NCBI GenBank assembly: GCA_023229615.1
Contig: JALNYX010000019.1
Span: forward strand, 1 to 14,976
Direction: 5' to 3'
Source of the DNA: Candidatus Moraniibacteriota bacterium
GTDB lineage: Bacteria > Patescibacteriota > Minisyncoccia > Moranbacterales > UBA9337
DNA length: 14,976 nucleotides
Position numbers and translations under genes: made by a program. Positions 1-6,493 of this stretch are shown in pieces (the stretch's first letter is position 1; every line of letters starts with the position of its first letter). The notes beneath the pieces are model-generated. The model searched no databases. It saw only the letters and a list, made by a program, of their open reading frames with translations, and was not told the origin of the DNA.

Positions 1-312
1 TCTGGCAATTTCCTTCGGTGATTTTTTTTCTGCCAGCGCTTTTTTCACAAGTTTATCATCTCCGCTATCACCCTGATTAATGTCATCGGCAGTAAGATGT
101 CCGACATCGGTAATATTTTTGATTAAGCGGACTTCGAAACCAAGGAATTCCAAATATCTGCGTAATGTGTCGGCGTTCAAATAGGCGCGAATGTTTCCGA
201 GATGGATGTAATCATAGACAGTTGGACCGCAAACATACATTCCAACCTTGCCAAGGTGTAACGGTTTGAATTCTTCTTTTTGCTTAGTGAGAGTATTGTA
301 CAAATTTAGCAT
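1..312 (-). CDS. cysS: Cysteinyl-tRNA synthetase, N-terminal part (cut by window edge)
   Basis: Class I aminoacyl-tRNA synthetase that charges tRNA-Cys with cysteine in the cytoplasm. Only the first 104 residues are present; the gene continues past base 1. The start is the ATG at 312-310. Visible family marks are the CGPTVYDYIHLGN block (residues 28-40), which holds the first zinc-binding cysteine (C28) and the HIGH-like ATP motif (here HLGN, 37-40), followed by an IRAYLNADTLRRYLEFLG helix and the KNITDVGH block. All are typical of CysRS, and the length up to these motifs is normal. The gene runs divergently from yidD, and its own promoter lies at 343-371, giving a leader of about 24 bases with no Shine-Dalgarno. 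The identification is firm; the rest of the gene, including the KMSKS motif, is outside the window. Confidence 0.95.
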   Translation of the reverse strand, partial: MLNLYNTLTKQKEEFKPLHLGKVGMYVCGPTVYDYIHLGNIRAYLNADTLRRYLEFLGFEVRLIKNITDVGHLTADDINQGDSGDDKLVKKALAEKKSPKEIAR

Positions 313-342
313 TTTTTTACATTTAAATATAATTTCAATCTG

Positions 343-371
343 ATTATACACTTTTTTGCTTTTGTTGACAA
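343..371 (-). promoter_or_regulatory. Promoter of cysS
   Basis: On the minus strand, TTGTCA (371-366) and TATAAT (348-343) are separated by 17 bases, close to the sigma-70 consensus. The predicted transcript starts near 336, giving a short AT-rich leader before the ATG at 312. The -35 box overlaps the -35 box of the divergent yidD promoter. Confidence 0.7.
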
Positions 372-393
372 AGCGCCATAGCTAAAATAGTAT
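365..393 (+). promoter_or_regulatory. Promoter of yidD
   Basis: A consensus TTGACA (365-370), a 17-base spacer and TAGTAT (388-393). The predicted start of transcription falls at about 400-401, on the first base of the yidD ATG, so the message would be leaderless. An AGGA at 395-398 is too close to the ATG to act as a normal ribosome binding site. Confidence 0.6.
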
Positions 394-400
394 TAGGAAT

Positions 401-643
401 ATGAAGAGGTTATTTTTACTGATTATTCGTTTTTATCAAAAAACTTTGTCGCCGGACCAAGGGATTTTTAGTTGGATGGTTTCCGAGCAATCTTGTCGTT
501 TTTATCCAACTTGTTCGGAATATACCTATCAATCAATTGAAAGATTTGGTGTGTTGCGAGGGGGGTGGATGGGAATTAAAAGAATATCACGTTGTCACCC
601 ATGGAATCCGGGAGGATATGACCCAGTTCCGAAAAAAAAATAA
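401..643 (+). CDS. yidD: Membrane protein insertion efficiency factor YidD
   Basis: Small (80 residues) YidD/DUF37 protein. Family members sit at the inner face of the membrane and help YidC/Sec insert membrane proteins. The sequence has the family core: an N-terminal amphipathic stretch with IRFYQKTLSP (residues 9-18), the CRFYPTCSEY block (32-41) with its two cysteines, and the C-terminal RISRCHPWNPGGYDPVP region (61-77). Length and motif order are those of the family. In many bacteria yidD sits beside rpmH, rnpA and yidC; here it stands alone between cysS and trmD, with its own promoter and a small terminator after it. Its link to the Sec genes further along the window is functional, not positional. 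Identification is firm. Confidence 0.95.
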   Translation: MKRLFLLIIRFYQKTLSPDQGIFSWMVSEQSCRFYPTCSEYTYQSIERFGVLRGGWMGIKRISRCHPWNPGGYDPVPKKK

Positions 644-651
644 TAAAAGAC

Positions 652-673
652 GAGGATTAATACCTCTTTTTTT
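652..673 (+). terminator. Small intrinsic terminator after yidD
   Basis: GAGG (652-655) pairs with CCTC (663-666) around a 7-base loop, followed by a run of T to 673. Upstream A-rich bases could extend the stem by pairing with the T run. The stem is short, so this is a weak terminator or only partly effective. The trmD promoter follows at once. Confidence 0.5.
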
Positions 674-686
674 ATTTCCTTAAAAA

Positions 687-695
687 TGTTAAAAT
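687..695 (+). promoter_or_regulatory. Extended -10 promoter before trmD
   Basis: TGtTAAAAT at 687-695 is an extended -10 element ending 6 bases before the trmD ATG at 702, so transcription should start at or next to the A of the start codon (leaderless). The -35 position falls on the T run of the preceding terminator and has no good match. Confidence 0.5.
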
Positions 696-701
696 ACTAA
701 T

Positions 702-1433
702 ATGATCTTCGATATTATTACAATTTTTCCGCAAATTTTTGATTCATATTTTTCTGAGTCGATTTTGAAGCGTGCGCAGAAAGAAAATTTTATCAAAATT
801 AATATTCATAATTTGCGAGATTACACGAATAATAAACATCGGACAGTGGATGACACGCCATATGGTGGGGGAGCTGGGATGGTAATGATGGTGGAGCCGA
901 TACTTCGAGCTGTTAGCTCAATAATTTCCAATTTCCAATTTCCAATTTCCAAACAATTTTCAAATTCCAATTCTAAAATTTCCAAACCGAAAAATACGCG
1001 CATTATACTGTTTTCCGCCAAAGGAAAAAGATATACTCAACAGGATGCGGTCAGATTATCTCAATATAAAAATATCATAATGATTTGCGGTCGGTATGAG
1101 GGGGTGGACGAAAGGGTGGCAGAACATATCGCAGATGAAGAAATTTCCATTGGGGATTACGTTTTAACCGGCGGGGAAATTCCAGCGATGACAGTCATCG
1201 ACAGCGTATCGCGGTTGTTACCGGGAGTGCTGGGAAATAAAGAAAGTATCGAGCAAGAATCTCATAATGAGGCAGGAACACTTGAACATCCGCAATATAC
1301 AAAACCCGAAGAATTTTTTCCTGAAGGACAATCCGCTTCTGGCGAGAACGGGTGGAAAGTGCCGGAAATTCTTCTGGGCGGAAATCATAAGGAAATTGAA
1401 AAATGGAGAAATGAAAAACAAAAACATAGATAA
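702..1433 (+). CDS. trmD: tRNA (guanine-37-N1)-methyltransferase
   Basis: SPOUT-class enzyme that transfers a methyl group from S-adenosylmethionine to G37 of tRNAs, preventing +1 frameshifts. It acts as a dimer with a trefoil knot. The 243 residues show all the main blocks: HRTVDDTPYGGGAGMVM (46-62), the knot motifs ICGRYEGVDERV (128-139) and ISIGDYVLTGGE (148-159), and a C-terminal PEILLGGNHKEIEKWR (221-236). Two stretches are longer than usual. One is about residues 73-98, between the PILRA helix and RIILFSAKG, encoded by a tandem heptamer at 923-950 and its degenerate flank. The other is about residues 206-216, between PEEF and WKVPE. Both lie between conserved blocks, so the enzyme is probably intact. 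Its 3' end overlaps the start of ftsW by 23 bases, so the two are probably co-transcribed. Confidence 0.96.
   Translation: MIFDIITIFPQIFDSYFSESILKRAQKENFIKINIHNLRDYTNNKHRTVDDTPYGGGAGMVMMVEPILRAVSSIISNFQFPISKQFSNSNSKISKPKNTRIILFSAKGKRYTQQDAVRLSQYKNIIMICGRYEGVDERVAEHIADEEISIGDYVLTGGEIPAMTVIDSVSRLLPGVLGNKESIEQESHNEAGTLEHPQYTKPEEFFPEGQSASGENGWKVPEILLGGNHKEIEKWRNEKQKHR
923..950 (+). repeat. Four tandem copies of heptamer AATTTCC inside trmD
   Basis: Four exact copies of AATTTCC fill 923-950. They are followed to about 987 by degenerate versions (CAATTTTCAAATTCC, AAAATTTCC). The array is read in frame as an NFQFPI-type peptide in a loop where TrmD normally has fewer residues. Because the unit is 7 bases, loss or gain of one copy would shift the frame. 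Confidence 0.9.
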
Positions 1434-2511
1434 AAAATTATTATTTACGGTTATCGCTTTATCGATTTTCGGTTTGGTTATGATTGCTAGCGCCGGAGTG
1501 ATTTATTCCAAAACTCGATTTGGAGATCCGGGTTATTTTTTCAAACATCAGCTTTTGTACGGTTTTCTTCCGGGGCTGGTTGTTTTGTATTTTTTTGGAA
1601 AAATTGATTATCATTTTTGGAAGAAGCTAGCTTTTCCGATAATTGTGGCTGCTCTGGTTGCTTTAGTGCTGGTTTTTGTTCCAGGAATCGGGTCGAAAGT
1701 ATACGGTGCCAACCGTTGGATTGGATTGGGTCCAATTTCTTTTCAGCCTTCCGAAATGGCAAAAATATCAATTATTATTTATCTGGCAGCTTGGCTGGAA
1801 AGTAAAGGAAAGCAAAAAATTAAAGATATGTATGAGGGATTATTTCCTTTTCTTGGCATACTGGGAATAATCGGTTTTTTAATTATCAAGCAACCGGATA
1901 CAGGAACAATGGGCGCGATAATTTTAATTGCAATGTCAATCTTTTTTGTTTCCGGAGCTAGAATCTCCCATATTTTCGGATTAATAATCGCCGGGTTAAC
2001 AGGACTTATGATTCTGATAAAAATTGAGCCGTATCGAATGAATCGTTTTTTGACGTTTATGAATCCGGAAGTGGATCCTCAGGGAATTGGATATCAAATT
2101 AATCAAGCTCTTTTAGCAATTGGATCGGGAGGAATTTTTGGATTGGGACTGGGGCATAGCCGTCAGAAATTCAATTATTTGCCAGAGCCGATTGGAGATT
2201 CAATTTTTGCGATTATCGGAGAAGAACTGGGGATGGTTGGGGCGATTGTTGTGGTTTTACTTTTTGTTACACTGGCTTTTCGTGGCTATCAAATTGCCAA
2301 GAATGCTCCGGATGAGTTTGGAAAATTGATGGCAGTGGGAATTACTTCTTGGATTGCCTTTCAAGCGTTCATTAACATTGCGGCAATTTCTGGTATAATT
2401 CCATTAACGGGAATTCCTTTGCCGTTTGTCAGTTATGGCGGAACATCTCTAATATTCTTGATGTCCGGCGCTGGAATTTTATTAAATATTTCTAAACAAA
2501 ATAACAGATAG
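1411..2511 (+). CDS. ftsW: Peptidoglycan glycosyltransferase FtsW (SEDS family)
   Basis: Polytopic membrane enzyme that polymerises lipid II into glycan strands at the division septum, working with a class B penicillin-binding protein. The 366-residue protein is rich in hydrophobic segments (about 10 membrane helices). It shows the SEDS marks NRWIGLGPISFQPSEMAK (101-118), the large loop with YQINQALLAIGSGGIFGLGLG (228-248), LPEPIGDSIFAIIGEELG (257-274) with the conserved Asp at 263, and FVSYGGTSL (339-347). The ATG at 1411 was chosen because the reading frame upstream lies inside trmD and has no family similarity. GGAG at 1405-1408 is very close to this ATG, so translation may rely on coupling to trmD, whose stop lies 20 bases inside. 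RodA is the alternative, but the sequence and the murG-murC-murB neighbours favour FtsW. Confidence 0.9.
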   Translation: MKNKNIDKKLLFTVIALSIFGLVMIASAGVIYSKTRFGDPGYFFKHQLLYGFLPGLVVLYFFGKIDYHFWKKLAFPIIVAALVALVLVFVPGIGSKVYGANRWIGLGPISFQPSEMAKISIIIYLAAWLESKGKQKIKDMYEGLFPFLGILGIIGFLIIKQPDTGTMGAIILIAMSIFFVSGARISHIFGLIIAGLTGLMILIKIEPYRMNRFLTFMNPEVDPQGIGYQINQALLAIGSGGIFGLGLGHSRQKFNYLPEPIGDSIFAIIGEELGMVGAIVVVLLFVTLAFRGYQIAKNAPDEFGKLMAVGITSWIAFQAFINIAAISGIIPLTGIPLPFVSYGGTSLIFLMSGAGILLNISKQNNR

Positions 2512-2528
2512 CTTTTAGGAATCAGTTG

Positions 2529-2560
2529 GCAGCTTTTTGGAAAAATATTACGAAAGCTGC
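2529..2560. repeat. Hairpin in the ftsW-murG gap
   Basis: GCAGCTTT (2529-2536) and AAAGCTGC (2553-2560) form a perfect 8-bp inverted repeat around a 16-base loop. No T run follows, so it does not look like a terminator. The left arm is also part of a near-direct repeat: AGCTTTTAGGAA at 2510-2521 against AGCTTTTTGGAA at 2531-2542. It may shape the mRNA or mark a decayed short repeat. Confidence 0.45.
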
Positions 2561-2592
2561 AAAACTAAAATCTACAAGTTGCAAGCTGATTT

Positions 2593-3702
2593 ATGAAAAT
2601 TGTATTAACAGGCGGTGGAACTGGAGGGCATATTTTTCCTCTCGTGGCAGTTGCTAGAAAATTGCGAGAAAGGCATTCGTTGGGAATTGATTTGCTTTTT
2701 ATCGGACCGGATGGGAAGATGGAAAAAGAGGTGATGGCAGAAGAGGGTATTCGCGCAAAAAGTGTTTTGAGCGGGAAAGTTCGGAGATATTTTTCTTTTT
2801 TGAATTTTGTTGATTTTTTCAAAGCGCCATTCGGATTTCTCAAAGCGCTTTGGATTTTACTTTGGGAGATGCCAGATGCGGTTTTTTCCAAGGGAGGTTA
2901 TGCGTCGGTTCCAGTTGTATTGGCCGCGTGGGTATATCGCATTCCAATTTTGATTCATGAATCAGATGCGGTGCCAGGGATTGCTAATAGATTTTTGGGG
3001 AAATTTTCCGAAAGAATTGCAATTTCCTATCCAACAGCCGCCAAGTTTTTTATGTCTTCCAGAATTTTGCTTACCGGGAATCCGGTTCGCGAGGGAATGG
3101 ATCAAGGAAACAAAGAGGCAGCGCGAGCGAAGTATAATATGGGACAGTCGAAGCCGACATTGTTGGTTTTAGGAGGAAGTCAAGGGTCTCAAAAAGTGAA
3201 CCAGGCGATCGTAGAGGCGCTTCCTGATATTCTGCAAACAGTTCAAATAATTCATCAAACCGGAGAAGAAAATTTTGAGGAAGTTTTGCATTCAGCGGCT
3301 AAAGCGGGAATAAAAAATGAAAGGGAGGGATATTTTGCAATTCCATTTTTGAATTTTGAGGATATGCGCAACTGTTTGGCATTAGCAGACGTGGCAGTGA
3401 GTCGCGCCGGAGCCAATTCAATTGCTGAGCTGGCGGCAAATGGAATTCCGCCAGTTTTGATTCCTTTGGCGACTGCCGCCAATGATCATCAAAGAATGAA
3501 TGCTTTTCGTTTGGCAGAAATCGGAGGTGCAATAATGTTGGAAGAATCAAATTTGGGGAAGCATATTCTTATTGAAAAAATTCAATCTATTTTGTCCAAC
3601 GAAGAATCATATCGAAAAATGGCAGAAAAAATAAAAACATTCTACCATCCGAACGCTGCAGAAAAAATTATCGAAGGGTTGGAGGGGATAGTAAAAATAT
3701 AA
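2593..3702 (+). CDS. murG: Lipid II-forming GlcNAc transferase MurG
   Basis: Family GT28 glycosyltransferase at the inner membrane face. It moves GlcNAc from UDP-GlcNAc to undecaprenyl-pyrophosphoryl-MurNAc-pentapeptide (lipid I), making lipid II. The 369 residues have the two Rossmann-like halves of the family: the N-terminal glycine loop TGGGTGGHIFP (6-16), a hydrophobic and basic membrane-contact region (about 62-92), HESDAVPGIANR (122-133), TGNPVR (161-166), the second glycine loop GGSQGSQKVN (194-203), and the nucleotide-sugar site SRAGANSIAELAANGIPP (270-287) followed by the conserved NDHQ (297-300). The ATG at 2593 gives a start right at the first beta strand, as expected. There is no Shine-Dalgarno. 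It follows ftsW after an 81-base gap with a hairpin and supplies that enzyme's substrate. Confidence 0.96.
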   Translation: MKIVLTGGGTGGHIFPLVAVARKLRERHSLGIDLLFIGPDGKMEKEVMAEEGIRAKSVLSGKVRRYFSFLNFVDFFKAPFGFLKALWILLWEMPDAVFSKGGYASVPVVLAAWVYRIPILIHESDAVPGIANRFLGKFSERIAISYPTAAKFFMSSRILLTGNPVREGMDQGNKEAARAKYNMGQSKPTLLVLGGSQGSQKVNQAIVEALPDILQTVQIIHQTGEENFEEVLHSAAKAGIKNEREGYFAIPFLNFEDMRNCLALADVAVSRAGANSIAELAANGIPPVLIPLATAANDHQRMNAFRLAEIGGAIMLEESNLGKHILIEKIQSILSNEESYRKMAEKIKTFYHPNAAEKIIEGLEGIVKI

Positions 3703-3777
3703 AGCGCAAAACGAAAAATATTTTTAAAAAAATAAATATCCGCAAAAGTTTGTATTAATTTGTAATTTTGTAAGCGT

Positions 3778-5154
3778 ATGAATATATATATTATCGGAAT
3801 TGAAGGAGCAGGAACTTCAGCCTTGGCGGAAATGTATGTTGATTTGGGTCATAATGTTTCCGGATCTGATAATGGTGATCATTTTTATCAATCAGCACTC
3901 AAAAAAAAGAACGTTCATATTTTTTCGGAATACTTAGCGAAAAATATTCCGGATAAAATTGATTTGTTGATTTTCTCTACTTCGATTAAGGAGGATAACC
4001 CGGAAATAGTTGAAGCGCGAAGAAGAGATCTGAGAATGCTTTCTTATCCGGAAGCTTTGGCGGAACTTTTCAATAGCAAGATCGGAATCGCTATTTGCGG
4101 AACACATGGGAAAACAACCACCACCGCGATGATCGCTCATATTTTAAATGAAATAGGAAAAGATCCGAGTGCTGTGGTGGGAAGTCGGGTTTTGAATTGG
4201 GGAGGGAATTCCATTTCCGGAGGAGGAGATTATTTCGTTATTGAAGCAGATGAATATCAAAACAAGTTGCAATATTATGAGCCATTTGCGGCTGTTCTCA
4301 CGAGCATTGATTGGGATCATCCTGATTCCTATCCAACAGAGGCAAGTTATCGACAGGCTTTTTCTGATTTTGTTTCCAGAGTGCCTAATCACGGATTTTT
4401 GGTTGTTTGCGGGGATGATGCGAATGCAGGAAATGTGGCGCTTTCAGCTGTGTGTAAGGTTTCGACGTATGGTTTTTTAGAAGGAAATGATTTTAGGATT
4501 ATGGAACAAAAACCATGGGATGCAAAAAATAAAATGCGCAATTTTTCAATCATTCATAAGAAGCAAACGGTAAGAGAGTTTGAAATCGGACTGCCAGGAG
4601 ATTACAATTTGCTTAATGCCACAGCAGCTATTTCAGTTTGTTATCGGTTGAACTTGGATATGAAAGAAGTGGCAGATGCTTTGCGTACTTTCAAAGGCAC
4701 TGCTCGCAGATTTGAATATGTCGGAAAAAGAAACGAGGCGATTTTAATTGATGATTACGCGCATCATCCGGAAGAAGTCAAAGCTATGTTAAAATCCGCG
4801 CGCAGTTTGTACGATAAGAAAAATATTATCGCACTTTTTCATCCACATTCCTTTACTCGCACGGAAGCTTTTCTTGGCGATTTTGCGCAAAGTTTCGACA
4901 ATGCCGACAAAGTTTTTGTTTTGGATATTTATGGTAGTGCCAGAGAAGAAAAAGGAAATGTAAGTTCGCAAAATCTCGTCGAGCAGATTAATCGATATTT
5001 TCCGGCAAAGGCTGAGCTGATTCCCACAATTCCCGAAGCAGTTGAATTTTTCAAGGATAAACTTTCCAGTAAAGACGTTCTGATCTCCATCGGCGCTGGA
5101 GATGTTTGGAAAGTAACGCATGAATTGGCAGGAAAAATAATAAATAATAAATGA
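3778..5154 (+). CDS. murC: UDP-N-acetylmuramate--L-alanine ligase MurC
   Basis: Cytoplasmic ATP-dependent ligase that adds L-alanine to UDP-MurNAc, the first step of stem peptide assembly. The 458 residues show the three Mur ligase domains: an N-terminal Rossmann fold with GIEGAGTSALAEMY (7-20), the central ATPase with P-loop CGTHGKTTTTAMIAH (107-121) and EADEYQNK (156-163), then the C-terminal domain with IDDYAHHPEEVKAM (from about residue 324) and HPHSFTRTEAF (from about residue 350). The middle motif reads EADEY where model MurC proteins often have EACEY. The recycling ligase Mpl also carries EADEY, but the full sequence and its place after murG favour MurC. A 75-base AT-rich gap lies before it. 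Its stop codon overlaps the start of the next gene in ATGA, so the two are translationally coupled. Confidence 0.92.
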   Translation: MNIYIIGIEGAGTSALAEMYVDLGHNVSGSDNGDHFYQSALKKKNVHIFSEYLAKNIPDKIDLLIFSTSIKEDNPEIVEARRRDLRMLSYPEALAELFNSKIGIAICGTHGKTTTTAMIAHILNEIGKDPSAVVGSRVLNWGGNSISGGGDYFVIEADEYQNKLQYYEPFAAVLTSIDWDHPDSYPTEASYRQAFSDFVSRVPNHGFLVVCGDDANAGNVALSAVCKVSTYGFLEGNDFRIMEQKPWDAKNKMRNFSIIHKKQTVREFEIGLPGDYNLLNATAAISVCYRLNLDMKEVADALRTFKGTARRFEYVGKRNEAILIDDYAHHPEEVKAMLKSARSLYDKKNIIALFHPHSFTRTEAFLGDFAQSFDNADKVFVLDIYGSAREEKGNVSSQNLVEQINRYFPAKAELIPTIPEAVEFFKDKLSSKDVLISIGAGDVWKVTHELAGKIINNK

Positions 5155-5456
5155 GCAAGTCGTTTCTTTTTTTGGCGGTATTTTTTCTGGTGGTTAATTT
5201 ACTGGCTTTTTTGATGATGTTTTTGGATAAGGTCAAGTCAAGGAAGCCGGGGGCGGAAAGAATATCAGAGGGGATGTTGTTTTTTCTGGCAACGATTTTT
5301 GGTAGTGTTGGGGTTTATGTCGGAATGTTCGCCTTTCGCCACAAAAGTCGAAAATGGTATTTCCTGATTGGCATTCCACTACTAATCCTCCAAAATTGCG
5401 CATTTTTGTATTTATTATTTTTGTTTGTAAGCGAAAGAATGTTGATGTTTAATTAG
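5151..5456 (+). CDS. DUF1294 family small membrane protein
   Basis: A 101-residue protein with about three membrane helices (roughly residues 3-23, 40-60 and 70-92). The core matches the DUF1294 pattern: a first helix ending in FLDKVKSRK (24-32), RISEGMLFFLATIFGSVGVYVGM (37-59), and the basic FRHKSRKWYFLIGIPLL motif (61-77). The family's function is not known; in some proteins the domain is fused to cold-shock or nucleic-acid-binding domains. The start is fixed by the ATGA overlap with murC, which implies coupled translation. Its place inside a peptidoglycan cluster hints at an envelope role, but that is only guilt by association. Confidence 0.8.
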   Translation: MSKSFLFLAVFFLVVNLLAFLMMFLDKVKSRKPGAERISEGMLFFLATIFGSVGVYVGMFAFRHKSRKWYFLIGIPLLILQNCAFLYLLFLFVSERMLMFN

Positions 5457-5527
5457 TGTAGTAATTTATATTAATCATTTGCCTTGGAAGAGAAATATGA
5501 ACGTCGGCTTAGGAGACTGGTTTTTTG

Positions 5528-5536
5528 TGGTATAAT
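5528..5536 (+). promoter_or_regulatory. Extended -10 promoter before murB
   Basis: TGgTATAAT at 5528-5536 is a consensus extended -10 element ending 8 bases before the murB ATG (5545). The predicted start of transcription is at about 5543, so the message would be nearly leaderless. A weak -35 match (TTAGGA, 5509-5514) lies upstream. The 88-base gap from the DUF1294 gene holds nothing else that I can identify. Confidence 0.65.
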
Positions 5537-5544
5537 TGAAATAG

Positions 5545-6474
5545 ATGAAAATTCAAATTCAAAAAGATGTGCTTTTGGCACCGTATACTACTTTTAAAAT
5601 CGGCGGACCGGCGAGGTTTTTTGTCGAGGTAAAAAACGAGGAAGAATTGATTGAGGCCTTGGAATATGCCAAAGAAAATAATCTTGAATATTTCATTTTA
5701 GGCGGAGGATCGAATATCCTGGTGAGCGACAAAGGGTTTGATGGGATGGTGATTAGATTACAAGATACAAGATACAAGATACAAGATGCAAATATAACGT
5801 GTGGGGCGAGTGTTGCCATTTCAAAGCTAGTCATTGAATCGGTTAAAAATGGCCTTACTGGATTTGAATGGGCAATTGGAATCCCTGGAACTATTGGAGG
5901 GGCAACGGCTATAAATGCGGGATGTTTTGGGGGAGAAATGAAAGAGCTGATCAAGAAAGTAACGGTCTTGAATAAAGAAAATCTTGAAATTCAAGAATAT
6001 TCAAATGAAGAATGCAATTTTTCATACAGAAGTAGCGTATTCAAGGATAAGGGTAAGATGATTATTTTGTCTATTATCCTCCAATTCAAGGAAGGTACTC
6101 CCAGTGAATGTGAGCAAAAAATGAAAGAGATTATCAAAAAGAGAAATCAACAGCAGCCGCGTGGGTTAAGTGCTGGGAGTTTTTTTAAGAAAGTTTCCGT
6201 GGAGGATGAAAAAATACTTCAAATGTTTGAACAAGAATCTGGATCGAAATTTGAGGGTAATAAAATTTCTGCTGGATGGTTTATTGATAAAATTGGACTC
6301 AAGGGAAAAACTATCGGTGGCGCGCAGGTGAGTGAAAAACATGCAAATTTTATTATTAACACCGGAGATGCCACAGCGGAAGATGTGATAATTTTGAGTA
6401 GTTTAATTAAACAGAAAGTTCGAACAAGGTTTGGCGTTCAGCTTCAAGAGGAAGTGCAGTTGGTAGGATTTTAA
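5545..6474 (+). CDS. murB: UDP-N-acetylenolpyruvoylglucosamine reductase MurB
   Basis: FAD- and NADPH-dependent cytoplasmic enzyme that reduces UDP-GlcNAc-enolpyruvate to UDP-MurNAc, the substrate of MurC. The 309 residues contain the FAD-binding blocks YTTFKIGGPARFF (14-26), ILGGGSNILVSDKGFDG (51-67) and the GIPGTIGGATAINAGCFGGE block (from about residue 114). They also contain the catalytic YRSS (Arg), the SAGSFFKK block with the proton-donating Ser, and a C-terminal EEVQLVG whose Glu fits the general acid position. Unlike E. coli MurB it lacks a long C-terminal extension, and is of the shorter type II kind. Four tandem ACAAGAT heptamers (5760-5787) encode the variable segment between MVIRL and ITCGA. 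The gene has its own promoter, although it follows the murG-murC group. Confidence 0.95.
   Translation: MKIQIQKDVLLAPYTTFKIGGPARFFVEVKNEEELIEALEYAKENNLEYFILGGGSNILVSDKGFDGMVIRLQDTRYKIQDANITCGASVAISKLVIESVKNGLTGFEWAIGIPGTIGGATAINAGCFGGEMKELIKKVTVLNKENLEIQEYSNEECNFSYRSSVFKDKGKMIILSIILQFKEGTPSECEQKMKEIIKKRNQQQPRGLSAGSFFKKVSVEDEKILQMFEQESGSKFEGNKISAGWFIDKIGLKGKTIGGAQVSEKHANFIINTGDATAEDVIILSSLIKQKVRTRFGVQLQEEVQLVGF
5760..5787 (+). repeat. Four tandem copies of heptamer ACAAGAT inside murB
   Basis: Exactly four ACAAGAT units fill 5760-5787 and are read as QDTRYKIQD in a variable part of the FAD domain. Copy number and unit length match the AATTTCC array in trmD (4 x 7 = 28 bases), although the sequence differs. 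Confidence 0.92.
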
Positions 6475-6493
6475 TAATTAAATAAAAATAATT

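Noticed and set aside
923..950. Heptamer arrays (here and at 5760-5787) as a possible CRISPR or CRISPR-like locus
   Set aside because: Units are only 7 bases, contiguous, without spacers, and inside essential genes. No cas genes are present; the Cas4-like nuclease stands alone.
1267..1410. An N-terminal extension of FtsW from the ATG at 1267
   Set aside because: These 48 codons lie within trmD in another frame and would put a charged, non-family tail before the first membrane helix. The ATG at 1411 begins right before that helix.
3778..5154. Identification of the murC gene as the recycling ligase Mpl because of EADEY
   Set aside because: The other blocks, the length and the murG-murC-murB setting fit MurC. 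Minimal genomes of this type rarely keep murein recycling without MurC, and no other MurC is visible.
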